Origin: an uncultured Mycoplasmatota bacterium
GTDB lineage: Bacteria; Bacillota_I; Bacilli_A; RF39; UBA660
NCBI GenBank assembly: GCA_948465965.1
Contig: CAOJYR010000007.1
Coordinates: forward strand, 1 to 57,639
DNA: 57,639 nt
Reading direction: 5' to 3'
The number at the start of each line of letters is the position of its first letter. The first letter of the stretch is position 1. Made by a program: the position numbers and the translations under genes. The notes beneath the pieces are model-generated. The model worked only from the letters and a program-made list of their open reading frames with translations. It had not been told where the DNA came from and ran no database searches. Shown one piece after another: positions 47,294 to 55,584 of this stretch.

Positions 47294-47758
47294 TTATATT
47301 TCCTTTTGATAATATATTGAATATTCATCAAATCCATTTTTTAAATAAAACCCTATAGCTGATTTATTTCTTGTAAAAGTATTAAGTCGAACGTACTTAA
47401 CACCATTATCCCTCATCATATTCTCAAACTTATTAAGAAGTAACTGTGCAATACCATTATTCCTAAAACTAGGATCAACACATAAATAACTTAAATAAGC
47501 TACTTTCTCTTTATAAAACCATCTATCTAGAACTTCACCTGCTAAAAAACCCACAATCTTATCATGAACGACAGCTACTATATATTTAACATATTTACTG
47601 TTAAGATCCTTTTTTATTCTATCTATACATCTTTTATCTAAATAGCAATTTTCTTTAAGATTGGAATCAAAAGGAAGTTCTGCCCTTTCAAGTTCTAAAT
47701 GCAAAGAATGAATAGCATCAAAATCCGAAGTTTTAGCATTCCTAATTGTTATTTCCAT
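47294..47758 (-). CDS. GNAT-family N-acetyltransferase
   Basis: A 154-residue GNAT protein. The acetyl-CoA motif is VDPSFRNNGIAQLLL (about 99-113) and a typical C-terminal block is NKSAIGFYLKNGFDEYSIYY. The substrate is unknown. It lies between rsmI and pth, and a Noc-binding site lies directly upstream. Confidence 0.85.
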   Translation of the reverse strand: MEITIRNAKTSDFDAIHSLHLELERAELPFDSNLKENCYLDKRCIDRIKKDLNSKYVKYIVAVVHDKIVGFLAGEVLDRWFYKEKVAYLSYLCVDPSFRNNGIAQLLLNKFENMMRDNGVKYVRLNTFTRNKSAIGFYLKNGFDEYSIYYQKEI

Positions 47759-47778
47759 ATTAAGTTCCTCCTTAATTA

Positions 47779-47792
47779 TTTCCCGGGAAATA
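47779..47792. other. Noc-binding site (NBS), perfect match
   Basis: ATTTCCCGGGAAAT, identical to the Bacillus Noc consensus and extended to a 20 bp perfect palindrome (47776-47795). It lies in the gap between rsmI and the GNAT gene. Noc bound to such sites keeps division away from the chromosome. Confidence 0.85.
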
Positions 47793-47797
47793 ATCTG

Positions 47798-48637
47798 TTA
47801 TTTATCAATATGATATTCTTTATAAATAATAGACTTCGCAACTCCTCTTTCCTTTGCTACTAACTTAATGGCCTCTTTATCACTCATCCCATCATCTACG
47901 TATAACTTGACATGCTCAACGATTGATAAATCACTATAATCTATAGTATTAGAATTACCCTCAACTATAATAACCATTTCACCCTTCATATTATCACAAA
48001 TAGCAATTAAATTACTAATTTTATCACGATAAATTTCCTCATGAATTTTAGAAATCTCTCTATTAATACTTATATTTCTATCACCAAAAATTTCTAACAT
48101 ATTAGTAAGAGTCTTTTTAATACGATGTGGAGCTTCATAAAAAATCATTGTGTATTTCAAGTCTTTTAAAACTTTTAATTCTGATTTTTGCTTAGAATCT
48201 TTAGCATTAAGAAAGCCATAAAATAAAAATGGGGATGGATTAATCCCAGAGCAAGTAAGTGCTGGAACAAAAGCAGTTGCTCCCGGCAAACTTATAACAT
48301 TAAAACCTTTATCAATAACTTCCCGCACAACAATAAAACCAGGATCACTAATAATGGGAGTACCCTGATCAGTTACAAGACCCAAAGTAAGTCCATCATT
48401 TAATAAATCAACAACGTAGGATTTTATTTTATCCTCATTGTATTCATGACAACTAATTAGTTTTTTCTTAATATCATACTTACTTAATAATTTAGAAGTT
48501 TCCCTAGTATCTTCACATAAAATAATATCTACAGTCTCTAATGTTTTAAGGGATCTAACTGTTATATCATCTAAATTCCCGATTGGTGTTGGAATCAAAT
48601 ACAAACTAGCACTTTCATTATAACTTTTCTGACTCAT
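47798..48637 (-). CDS. rsmI: 16S rRNA 2'-O-ribose methyltransferase RsmI
   Basis: RsmI methylates C1402 of 16S rRNA. The block LYLIPTPIGNLDDITVRSLKTL and the SAM-binding SLPGATAFVPALTCSG are diagnostic of the YabC/RsmI family. 279 residues. The stop of trmN6 overlaps the start (ATGA), so the genes are coupled. In Bacillus yazA lies between them; here it is missing. Confidence 0.95.
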   Translation of the reverse strand: MSQKSYNESASLYLIPTPIGNLDDITVRSLKTLETVDIILCEDTRETSKLLSKYDIKKKLISCHEYNEDKIKSYVVDLLNDGLTLGLVTDQGTPIISDPGFIVVREVIDKGFNVISLPGATAFVPALTCSGINPSPFLFYGFLNAKDSKQKSELKVLKDLKYTMIFYEAPHRIKKTLTNMLEIFGDRNISINREISKIHEEIYRDKISNLIAICDNMKGEMVIIVEGNSNTIDYSDLSIVEHVKLYVDDGMSDKEAIKLVAKERGVAKSIIYKEYHIDK

Positions 48638-49365
48638 TTTCTAACCTCCATTAATATTGTTTCATACTCATCAGATTTATTACCATTTTTATCATATAAA
48701 ATAATTGGACTCTCTACTTTTAAACCAGGTTTTCCATTCTTTGTACCCTCAATCAAAACCAAAGTAGAATCTCTATCAGGATTTTCATATACAAATTGCA
48801 TCCTCTTTGGTTCTATACCATTTTGCCTATATAAATCTAATATTTCTAATAATCTATCAGATCTATGAACAATAGCCAAAGTACCATTATTATTAAGTAA
48901 TTTTTTGGAAATGCAAAAAATATCACTTAAAGTGATTTCCACCTCATGTCTTGCGATTGCCTTCTCTAGCCCCATATTAATAACATTCTTATCATTAACT
49001 TTAAAGTAGGGGGGATTACAAGTAATAACATCAAACGAATTAACATTATCATTAGTAATATAATCTTTCATATTAATATTAACAATTTCTATTTGATCTT
49101 CTAATTCATTATAAGTAATAGACTTTTTTGCAAGATGAGCTAATTTTTCCTGTAGTTCAACTCCAATAATTTTCTTATCAGTTCTAAGTGATAAGATAAG
49201 AGGAATAACTCCATTACCAGTTCCTAAATCCAGAATTCTTTTATCCCTAAGCCTGATATTAACAAAATTAGCAAGCATTATACTATCTAAAGAAAAAGAA
49301 AAATATCTGTCATCCTGAAAAATCTTTCTATTCTTATATCCTAATATATCATTCAATACTTCCAT
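48634..49365 (-). CDS. trmN6: tRNA1(Val) adenine37-N6 methyltransferase family, YabB
   Basis: SAM-dependent methyltransferase of 243 residues. Motif I is LDLGTGNGVIPLIL and motif IV ITCNPPYFKV, as in TrmN6/YabB. The protein is expected to methylate tRNA or a similar RNA base; target not proven. It ends in TGA overlapping the rsmI start and starts just inside the ricT end, with 17 bases overlap. Gene order follows Bacillus except that yabA is absent. Confidence 0.88.
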   Translation of the reverse strand: MEVLNDILGYKNRKIFQDDRYFSFSLDSIMLANFVNIRLRDKRILDLGTGNGVIPLILSLRTDKKIIGVELQEKLAHLAKKSITYNELEDQIEIVNINMKDYITNDNVNSFDVITCNPPYFKVNDKNVINMGLEKAIARHEVEITLSDIFCISKKLLNNNGTLAIVHRSDRLLEILDLYRQNGIEPKRMQFVYENPDRDSTLVLIEGTKNGKPGLKVESPIILYDKNGNKSDEYETILMEVRK

Positions 49366-50152
49366 TTTTTTTATCCTTTGAAAATGTAATAATTCCTTTT
49401 TCCTTTAAATCAACACTATAAGTACCCTTAAAAACATCAACACTAACTACCTTACCCATTCCCATTTCAGTATCCGCAACCATACCAACATGTGGTAAAC
49501 CTTTTTTTAATTCAGTATAAATATCATCCTCATAGCCTAGACAACATAAAAGCCTTCCACATATACCATTAATTTTTGATGGATTTAATGCCAAGAATTG
49601 GTTTTTAGCCATATTTATAGAAACACTATTAAAGTCAGTTAAAAACGAATTACAACATAAAAATAATCCACAAGGTCCAAGCCCACCTATCTTCTTTGCT
49701 TTATCTCTCACACCAATTTGTCTCAGTTCAATTCGCGTTTTGTACTTTTGGGCTAACTTCTTCGCTAAATCCCGAAAATCTACCCTATTATCAGATAAGA
49801 ACGAAAAAACCAACTGATTCTTATCAAAAGTAAAATATGCATCAACAAAATTCATATCCAGATTTAAATCTTTACTAAATTTCTTAGCATCCCTCAAAGC
49901 CTTAGATGCTTTCTTCTCATTTTCTTCTACTTGTAATAAATCCATTTTAGTAGCAATTCGTAAAATTCTCTTTAATGGTAAAACCAAATTTTCTTTTTTT
50001 TCTCTTCTTATATCAGACTTTACCACACCACATTGCAATCCATTTTCAGTTTCAACAATTACCTTATCTCCTTTTTTTAAAACTAAATCATTCGGAGAGA
50101 AAAAGTAAATACTTTTAGTCATATTAAAAGCAACAGCTACTACATCATACAT
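49349..50152 (-). CDS. ricT: RicT (YaaT), PSP1-domain protein
   Basis: RicT is part of the RicA-RicF-RicT complex, which in Bacillus affects RNA maturation by RNase Y, sporulation phosphorelay and biofilm. The start at 50152 (MYDVVAVAFNMTKS) has GGAGGTGAG right before it. The Cys clusters GPCGLFLCC and GICGRLLCCLGYE that hold the Fe-S clusters are intact. 267 residues (Bacillus 275). It overlaps holB by 13 bases as in Bacillus. RicA and RicF are encoded elsewhere. Confidence 0.95.
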   Translation of the reverse strand: MYDVVAVAFNMTKSIYFFSPNDLVLKKGDKVIVETENGLQCGVVKSDIRREKKENLVLPLKRILRIATKMDLLQVEENEKKASKALRDAKKFSKDLNLDMNFVDAYFTFDKNQLVFSFLSDNRVDFRDLAKKLAQKYKTRIELRQIGVRDKAKKIGGLGPCGLFLCCNSFLTDFNSVSINMAKNQFLALNPSKINGICGRLLCCLGYEDDIYTELKKGLPHVGMVADTEMGMGKVVSVDVFKGTYSVDLKEKGIITFSKDKKNGSIE

Positions 50153-51012
50153 TTTCTCACCTCCACTAATTTTGAAAAAATTGAATCTAACCAAAGTTTA
50201 TAATTAATATTAAACGACAACTTTGGCAATTCATCCTCAATTATTGAAATATACTTAATAATATTCTTTTCACTAATATCTTTCAAAATAGTAATAACTT
50301 CTCCATTTAATTCACTTTGTTTTAATGACATATAATTTAAATAATCAATAAAAATATTCTCAATTTTTATAAACAATTGTTTTGAAATTTCTTTATCAAT
50401 TAATATATCATCAATCAAACTCTTATAATGAATAAATAACGCTTCACCATCAATAATTAACCTCAATAATGTAATCAGATTATCATCAATATCGATATTT
50501 TCATTCTCTTCTTTTAATGATAATATCTGACATCTAGATAAAATGGTTTCAATAACCTTATACCTATTATTAGTAAGTAATATCGCTATTATATCTTCTT
50601 CAGGTTCTTCTAAAAATTTAAGTATAGTATTTGCTGAAGAAGAATTCAATTTATCTGCATCTTTTATAATATACACTCTCTTATTATCAAGTAAAGACTT
50701 ATTCTGATATTCACTTTTAAGTTCTAATAATTGACTCTTCTTTATCCATTGTCCATCTGATTCAACTATTTTTAAATCAGGATAGTTATCCTCATCAATT
50801 AACTTACAGATATTACAAAAAGAGCAATTCAATTTATTATAAGAAACATCCTTATTCTTACATAAAATCATTTTAACAAAACACTTTATATGTTTTATAT
50901 CCTCGTCAAAATCATTAATTTCAATCAAATATGAATGAGATAATTTATCTAATTTAACAATTTGATCAACTACATCAAAAAATTCAGTTTGCCTACTAAT
51001 TAAATCATTCAT
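50140..51012 (-). CDS. holB: DNA polymerase III subunit delta'
   Basis: Clamp-loader delta' subunit of 290 residues. The zinc module CSFCNICK (about 62-69) is present, followed by VYIIKDADKLNSSSANTILKFLEEPEED, the AAA sensor-like core that lacks a working Walker A, as is usual for delta'. It comes right before ricT. tmk and other Bacillus neighbours are missing. Confidence 0.93.
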   Translation of the reverse strand: MNDLISRQTEFFDVVDQIVKLDKLSHSYLIEINDFDEDIKHIKCFVKMILCKNKDVSYNKLNCSFCNICKLIDEDNYPDLKIVESDGQWIKKSQLLELKSEYQNKSLLDNKRVYIIKDADKLNSSSANTILKFLEEPEEDIIAILLTNNRYKVIETILSRCQILSLKEENENIDIDDNLITLLRLIIDGEALFIHYKSLIDDILIDKEISKQLFIKIENIFIDYLNYMSLKQSELNGEVITILKDISEKNIIKYISIIEDELPKLSFNINYKLWLDSIFSKLVEVRKCMM

Positions 51013-51022
51013 ATATAACCTC

Positions 51023-51208
51023 TCACAAAATCAAAATTTTAAATAAAATAAGAGCAATCAATCCAGGTGCCCCCAAAAAAGCAACACCAAATAAAGTAAT
51101 AAAGTTTATTGGTACCATCATATTAAAATTAACTGCAATTAAATTATAACCATATAAAATAAATGCTCCCAAAATTATATTTTTAATAAAACGTTTCATA
51201 ATCTTCAT
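51023..51208 (-). CDS. bofA: Pro-sigma-K processing inhibitor BofA
   Basis: BofA holds the SpoIVFB protease in check until the forespore signal. The start MKIMKRFIKNIILGAFILYG at 51208 has GAGGAG before it. 61 residues (Bacillus 87), with two hydrophobic helices and the conserved block MVPINFITLFGVAFLGAPGLIALI. Position between recR and holB as in Bacillus. A perfect 12 bp inverted repeat surrounds the start. Confidence 0.93.
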   Translation of the reverse strand: MKIMKRFIKNIILGAFILYGYNLIAVNFNMMVPINFITLFGVAFLGAPGLIALILFKILIL

Positions 51209-51239
51209 AAGATAATCTCCTCTCATAGAAGATTATGAA
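51195..51239 (-). promoter_or_regulatory. Hairpin around the bofA start, possible translational control
   Basis: TTCATAATCTTC (51195-51206) and its exact inverse at 51228-51239 pair over 12 bp. On the minus-strand RNA the loop of about 21 bases contains the ribosome binding site and the AU of the start codon, while the downstream arm covers codons 1-5. No U-run follows, so it is not a standard terminator. Confidence 0.5.
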
Positions 51240-51251
51240 GAAAATAAAAAA

Positions 51252-51848
51252 TTATTCTATCTCCTTACGATCATTTAAAGCTCTCTCTAACGTCAAACTG
51301 TCAACATACTCCATATCAGCTCCCATAGGAACTCCACTAGCAAGACGAGTAACAGTAATCCCCATTCCATCAAGAACCTTTTTAATATATAAAGCTGTAG
51401 TTTCACCTTCAATACTTGGTTTAAATGCAAATATTATCTCCTTAAAAGATTCTTCTTTTATTCTATCAATAAGTTTATCTAAACCAATATCTTCTGGATT
51501 AATACCATCAAGAGGCGATATCAATCCATCTAATACATGATACAGGCCATTAAACATCCCCAACTTTTCAAATAAAAATACATTTTTAGTATCTTCAACA
51601 ACACATAAAACATCTTTATTTCTAGAATCATCCTTACAAATAAAACAAAAATCATCTTCTGTTAAAGTATTACACCTACTACATAAATGAATTTTATTTT
51701 TCACCTCAGTTATACTATCAGAAAACAAATCAGTTTGTTCATCCTCTAAATCTAAAATAGAAAAAGCTAATCTTTCAGCGGTTTTTTCACCTATACCAGG
51801 CAAAAACTTGAACGATTCAATAAGATTTTTAATACTTTCTGGATACAT
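51252..51848 (-). CDS. recR: Recombination protein RecR
   Basis: RecR helps load RecA in gap repair. 198 residues as in all bacteria. The helix-hairpin-helix start LPGIGEKTAERLAF, the zinc finger CSRCNTLTEDDFCFIC and the Toprim domain (LCVVEDTKNVFLFEK, and DGLISPLDGINPEDIG) are present. AGGTAG precedes the ATG. It follows yaaK by 9 bases. Confidence 0.97.
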   Translation of the reverse strand: MYPESIKNLIESFKFLPGIGEKTAERLAFSILDLEDEQTDLFSDSITEVKNKIHLCSRCNTLTEDDFCFICKDDSRNKDVLCVVEDTKNVFLFEKLGMFNGLYHVLDGLISPLDGINPEDIGLDKLIDRIKEESFKEIIFAFKPSIEGETTALYIKKVLDGMGITVTRLASGVPMGADMEYVDSLTLERALNDRKEIE

Positions 51849-51857
51849 AATGACTAC

Positions 51858-52157
51858 CTAAAATAATCCAGGAATAGAATTACCAAATCTTCCCATTTTT
51901 TGTTCAGTCATTTCATCAATTTTCTTATTAGCCTCATTAATAGCAACAACTAACATATCTTGTAACATTTCAATATCATCAGCATCTAATCCATCTTTTG
52001 CATCAATATCAACTTTAATAAGTTCCTTAGTACCTTTCATAGTAACCTTAACTAAAGAACTCTCTCCAGTAAATTCAGCCTTATCTATTTCATCCTTTGC
52101 TTTCATCATATCTTTTTGTAAAGCTTGAGCCTGCTTCATCATAGCTTGAATATTCAT
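51858..52157 (-). CDS. yaaK: YbaB/EbfC family nucleoid-associated protein
   Basis: A 99-residue DNA-binding dimer of the YbaB family. The start MNIQAMMKQAQALQKDM at 52157 has AAAGGAGAG before it; the longer frame runs into dnaX. The conserved tail region is LKVDIDAKDGLDADDIEMLQ (with KV for KI) and a GNSIPGLF end. It lies between dnaX and recR, as in most bacteria. Confidence 0.95.
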   Translation of the reverse strand: MNIQAMMKQAQALQKDMMKAKDEIDKAEFTGESSLVKVTMKGTKELIKVDIDAKDGLDADDIEMLQDMLVVAINEANKKIDEMTEQKMGRFGNSIPGLF

Positions 52158-52173
52158 ATTATCTCTCCTTTTC

Positions 52174-53892
52174 TTATTCCACTTCAACAATATCGCCAAA
52201 AAGCTCTATTGCACTACTTTTAATTATATCATTATTTTCCTTTTTCTCAAATATCTTTTCAGGTTCGTCTTTAATTGTAAAATGATCACCATTTCTTAAA
52301 CATTGAATATATTCATTTCTATATCTATCCCATTCCTCATCAGTTATAATAGCAAAACTCTTATTAGAATTAGTTATTTTATTATAAACCTCTATCATCT
52401 TATCTAAATTTAATAAATTTTGCTTAACAATAGAATCATATTCATAACTAAGAACAATATTATCTTCATTCGCCACTCTAAACTTAGAATTTAAAATCTC
52501 ACATACCAAATAACCAATCTCTTGATCAAAAGTATAATCATTTAATAAATCAAGGTTACCAATTTCCTGCTTCAAAATCTGTTTATTTGCAGTAGCCAAA
52601 GTATTATTAACCCTAACCTTCATAATATCATCAATATTTAAAACCTCTGATGTATTAACTAACATATTACTACTGTTTAAATCTTCACGACTTACAGTAT
52701 CCTTAATATCATTATTTACATGAGTAATAGAATTAGTCTCACCCTGAATAGGTTTAGATATTAAAACATCTTTACTCCCCTCATAAGGACTTTCTATATT
52801 TTCATTTTCATTATAGGCAATATTCTGATCTTTTTTTATTTCCCGGGAAATATTCTTCACATTATCCTCAATAAATTTCAAAATTAGAATTTCTATATAT
52901 ATCTTAGGATTATCACTTTTTTTAATATCGAACATTTTTTCGTTTATTATATTAACTAAATCTTCTGCAAGAGCAACATCAAAAGATAAAGAATCACCAT
53001 TAATATAATAATTAACTATCTTATCTCTTAAGAAGTACATAATCTGAGAAAAAATTTGAACTACATTTTTTCCATCATTATTAATCCTATTTATAAAATT
53101 AAGAACTTCTAAAATATCACCATCAAATATTGAAGCACACAATTTTTCAATATCATTTTTAGTAAGTAAGTCATTAAGTTGAATATAAGTAGAATAATCA
53201 ATTTTATTAGATGTATAAGAAGTTAATTTATCAAGAATTCCAATTGCATCTCTCAATCCACCATTTGAAGAAATAGCTATTTCATTTAGGACTTCATCAT
53301 CTATATCAATATTCTCTTTTCCACATATATTTTCTAATCTATGTATTATACTGTTATTTGAAATTCTTTTAAAAGAAAAACATTGGCATCTTGAAATAAT
53401 AGTTTCCGGGACCTTTTGAGGATCCGTTGTTGCTAAAATAAAAACAGCATGTTCTGGAGGTTCCTCCAAAGTTTTAAGTAATGCATTAAACGCTCCAATA
53501 GATAACATATGCACTTCATCTATAATATAAACCTTATATTTCAAATAAGCTGGAACCAACGAAATTTTATTTCTTAATTCTCTTATTTCATCAACTCCAT
53601 TATTAGAAGCAGCATCCATTTCAATTATATCCACACATTCTTTTTGATAAGAACGCAAACAGTTATCACATTTTCCACAGGATTCTCCATCAATTGGATT
53701 CAGACAATTAATAGATCTAGCAAATATTTTAGAAAGTGTTGTTTTCCCTGTACCTCTTGGCCCAAAAAACATATAGGCATGACCAAACTTACCATTTGAA
53801 ATAGAATTTTTTAAAGTTTTAACAATAACTTCCTGGCCAACAACATCACTAAAAATCTGGGGTCTGTATTTTCTATACAACGCTTGATACAT
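52174..53892 (-). CDS. dnaX: DNA polymerase III subunits gamma/tau
   Basis: Clamp loader ATPase, 572 residues. Walker A is GPRGTGKTT, the zinc module has CGKCDNC and the block IIEMDAASNNGVDEIREL is diagnostic; Walker B is in IIDEVHMLS. The C-terminal tau part (about 370-572) is divergent, acidic and low in conservation, as usual. A perfect Noc site lies in the tau part. It follows tadA and SRP RNA, as in Bacillus. Confidence 0.97.
   Translation of the reverse strand: MYQALYRKYRPQIFSDVVGQEVIVKTLKNSISNGKFGHAYMFFGPRGTGKTTLSKIFARSINCLNPIDGESCGKCDNCLRSYQKECVDIIEMDAASNNGVDEIRELRNKISLVPAYLKYKVYIIDEVHMLSIGAFNALLKTLEEPPEHAVFILATTDPQKVPETIISRCQCFSFKRISNNSIIHRLENICGKENIDIDDEVLNEIAISSNGGLRDAIGILDKLTSYTSNKIDYSTYIQLNDLLTKNDIEKLCASIFDGDILEVLNFINRINNDGKNVVQIFSQIMYFLRDKIVNYYINGDSLSFDVALAEDLVNIINEKMFDIKKSDNPKIYIEILILKFIEDNVKNISREIKKDQNIAYNENENIESPYEGSKDVLISKPIQGETNSITHVNNDIKDTVSREDLNSSNMLVNTSEVLNIDDIMKVRVNNTLATANKQILKQEIGNLDLLNDYTFDQEIGYLVCEILNSKFRVANEDNIVLSYEYDSIVKQNLLNLDKMIEVYNKITNSNKSFAIITDEEWDRYRNEYIQCLRNGDHFTIKDEPEKIFEKKENNDIIKSSAIELFGDIVEVE
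52838..52851. other. Noc-binding site inside dnaX
   Basis: ATTTCCCGGGAAAT, a perfect consensus match in the coding part for the poorly conserved linker of tau (residues Asn-Ile-Ser-Arg-Glu-Ile). In Bacillus Noc sites also lie within genes. Confidence 0.82.
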
Positions 53893-53946
53893 AAATTTTA
53901 AACCTCCCTTAATACATATTATTATAACATATTAAATTTAAATAAT

Positions 53947-54396
53947 TTACTTTTTACGCTGCTTTTCAAAAAAACTTTTCATTAGTAGATTGACTTTTTC
54001 CACAGCTAAATCATTACAAAAATTTACACTCTTATTATTTTTATCTTTTTGAAAAATTTGATTAATGATATTTAAATTATTCACATCAGAATTAGACAAT
54101 CCACAATAAACATTCTTTATTCTAGCTTGTTTTATAGCACTAGCACACATAGGACAAGGCTCCAACGTAATATAAATATCACAATCATTCAACCTCCAAT
54201 TATTAAGTACTGATGAAGCCTTTTCTATAGCAATAAGCTCCGCATGTCTTGTAACTGCATTCAAACTTTCCTTTTTATTATATCCAGTTGAAATAACTTT
54301 GCCATCTTTAACTATAATGCAACCTACTGGCACCTCATTAACACTCATTGCCTTATAAGCTTCCTCTATCGCCATTTCCATATATTTTAAATTCAT
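53947..54396 (-). CDS. tadA: tRNA-specific adenosine-34 deaminase
   Basis: TadA makes inosine at the wobble position of tRNA-Arg. The start MNLKYMEMAIEEAYKAMSVN at 54396 has GGAGTGAT before it; upstream in-frame codons belong to the SRP RNA. Zinc motif HAE in TRHAELIAIE and PCPMC in TLEPCPMCASAI. 149 residues. Order SRP RNA, tadA, dnaX follows the Bacillus cluster though scr and tadA are swapped relative to B. subtilis. Confidence 0.95.
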   Translation of the reverse strand: MNLKYMEMAIEEAYKAMSVNEVPVGCIIVKDGKVISTGYNKKESLNAVTRHAELIAIEKASSVLNNWRLNDCDIYITLEPCPMCASAIKQARIKNVYCGLSNSDVNNLNIINQIFQKDKNNKSVNFCNDLAVEKVNLLMKSFFEKQRKK

Positions 54397-54412
54397 AGAT
54401 ATCACTCCAAAA

Positions 54413-54490
54413 TAAAAGTGCACATAAAAGTTAACTATTAAGGCTGCTATCTTCCGATTCTGACCTGGTTCTAGCACTTTTATTGCACAA
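54413..54490 (-). ncRNA. ffs: Signal recognition particle RNA, small (4.5S) type
   Basis: The minus-strand RNA has the SRP domain IV signature GGTCAGAATCGGAAGATAGC, then AGCC, with the symmetric (CAG/GGAA-type) loops and GGAA tetraloop. The ends pair: GTGCA with TGCAC and ATAAAAGT with ACTTTTAT, giving about 72-78 nt. Alu-domain helices of the 270-nt Bacillus scRNA are absent, so it is the short Gram-negative-like form. A promoter lies six bases upstream. Confidence 0.93.
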
Positions 54491-54494
54491 ATAT

Positions 54495-54523
54495 ATTCTA
54501 TTATATTTATTTTGTTTTGTAAA
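54495..54523 (-). promoter_or_regulatory. Promoter of the SRP RNA
   Basis: A -35 TTTACA (54518-54523) lies 17 bp before a -10 TAGAAT (54495-54500) on the minus strand, and the predicted start is 6-7 bases later at the first base of the closing stem. A parS site lies 15 bp upstream. Confidence 0.7.
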
Positions 54524-54537
54524 CAAATATTAAACGA

Positions 54538-54553
54538 TGTTTCACGTGAAACA
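54538..54553. other. parS site 1 (ParB-binding)
   Basis: TGTTTCACGTGAAACA, an exact match to the parS consensus TGTTNCACGTGAAACA. The palindrome extends to 28 bp (54532-54559). ParB (Spo0J) bound here would load SMC and organise the origin. Confidence 0.95.
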
Positions 54554-54699
54554 TCGTTTTCTTCGATTATGTATATAAAAACACTCCTTTCTTTTTTAAA
54601 AATAAACTACTAACAAAACATTTAATATATCAAATACAATAAACTAAATTATTATATATAAAAGAAAACACAAATCGATCTATACAACTAATAAGCAAA

Positions 54700-54715
54700 T
54701 GTTTCACGTGAAACA
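54700..54715. other. parS site 2 (ParB-binding)
   Basis: TGTTTCACGTGAAACA, exact consensus; the palindrome extends to 20 bp (54698-54717). It is followed by the GTTTTCTCCGATT flank shared with the other two copies in nearly the same form. Confidence 0.95.
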
Positions 54716-54991
54716 TTGTTTTCTCCGATTATATAACTACATCATCTTCTTCTTTTATTATTTTCAAAAAAATACATATAAAAATAATACAATTATATCA
54801 ACTAATTAGGATAATATATCTATTGTATATAACCCCTTAAAAGTTAATTATACATAAATAACATTTTCTCTCCGCTTTCTTTGTTGTTTATCATAAATTT
54901 CTTTTCACATACCTACATTTTATTCAAATGCTTTATGCACTACCATTTTATGAAAAACTTATCTGCCTTTTATTATAGATTAGCAAATATA

Positions 54992-55007
54992 TGTTTCACG
55001 TGAAACA
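54992..55007. other. parS site 3 (ParB-binding)
   Basis: TGTTTCACGTGAAACA, exact consensus, again followed by the flank CGTTTTTCTTCGATT. Confidence 0.95.
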
Positions 55008-55287
55008 TCGTTTTTCTTCGATTTCATTTTCAAAACATCCTTTTCTTTTTAACCCAATTTTACATATTAAAGAATCATAAAAAAGGCTCATCAAATTATC
55101 TTCTATTGCACCTCAGTTTCATGTCACTTTTCTAAAATTCTTTCTCAGTCCTTCATTTTATAAATATTTATTTATTATCTCACTTTCCTTATAAAAAGCA
55201 AACCTAGAAGTATTTATAAACAGACTATCATTATATTTTTCTTAATTAACAAGAGTATTTCATAACAATTATGAATTATATAAAATT

Positions 55288-55301
55288 ATTTCCCGGGAAA
55301 T
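55288..55301. other. Noc-binding site near gyrA
   Basis: ATTTCCCGGGAAAT, exact consensus, about 280 bp from parS site 3. A half-matching ATTTCCCAAAAAAT follows 18 bp later. The two site types are distinct in the central bases (CCGG against CACGTG). Confidence 0.85.
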
Positions 55302-55452
55302 ATTTGCGTACTTTTGATTATTTCCCAAAAAATTATTAACATAACTATTATAACTTTTCCACTTGTCATTTTTATACAGTAAATTAAATATCTATAACTT
55401 TGCTTTACTTAATTATAATTTTACATATATTTTATTTGTTGAACAAAATACT

Positions 55453-55461
55453 TTATCCACA
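55453..55461. other. DnaA box (single)
   Basis: TTATCCACA is a perfect DnaA box on the plus strand. It stands alone; without a cluster it is not evidence of an origin but fits a DnaA-binding site near the origin. Confidence 0.45.
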
Positions 55462-55584
55462 GGCTAAGAGTTACCATACTTTAGAAACAAAAAAATTTAA
55501 TATTATAATAAATACAATATTAAAAATTCTTATAATAGATTAAAAAGCTCCATTACTATAATGAATATTAACAATAAAAATTAA

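Noticed and set aside
55080-55190. Possible small RNA or riboswitch fragment (minus strand, with GAGGTGCAATAG)
   Set aside because: There is a slight resemblance to the start of the lysine riboswitch, but the rest of the fold is missing, and no promoter, terminator or suitable gene follows.
54538-55461. Chromosomal replication origin in the parS region
   Set aside because: Only one perfect DnaA box was found, with no cluster and no dnaA gene; the origin more likely lies beyond gyrA, outside the window.
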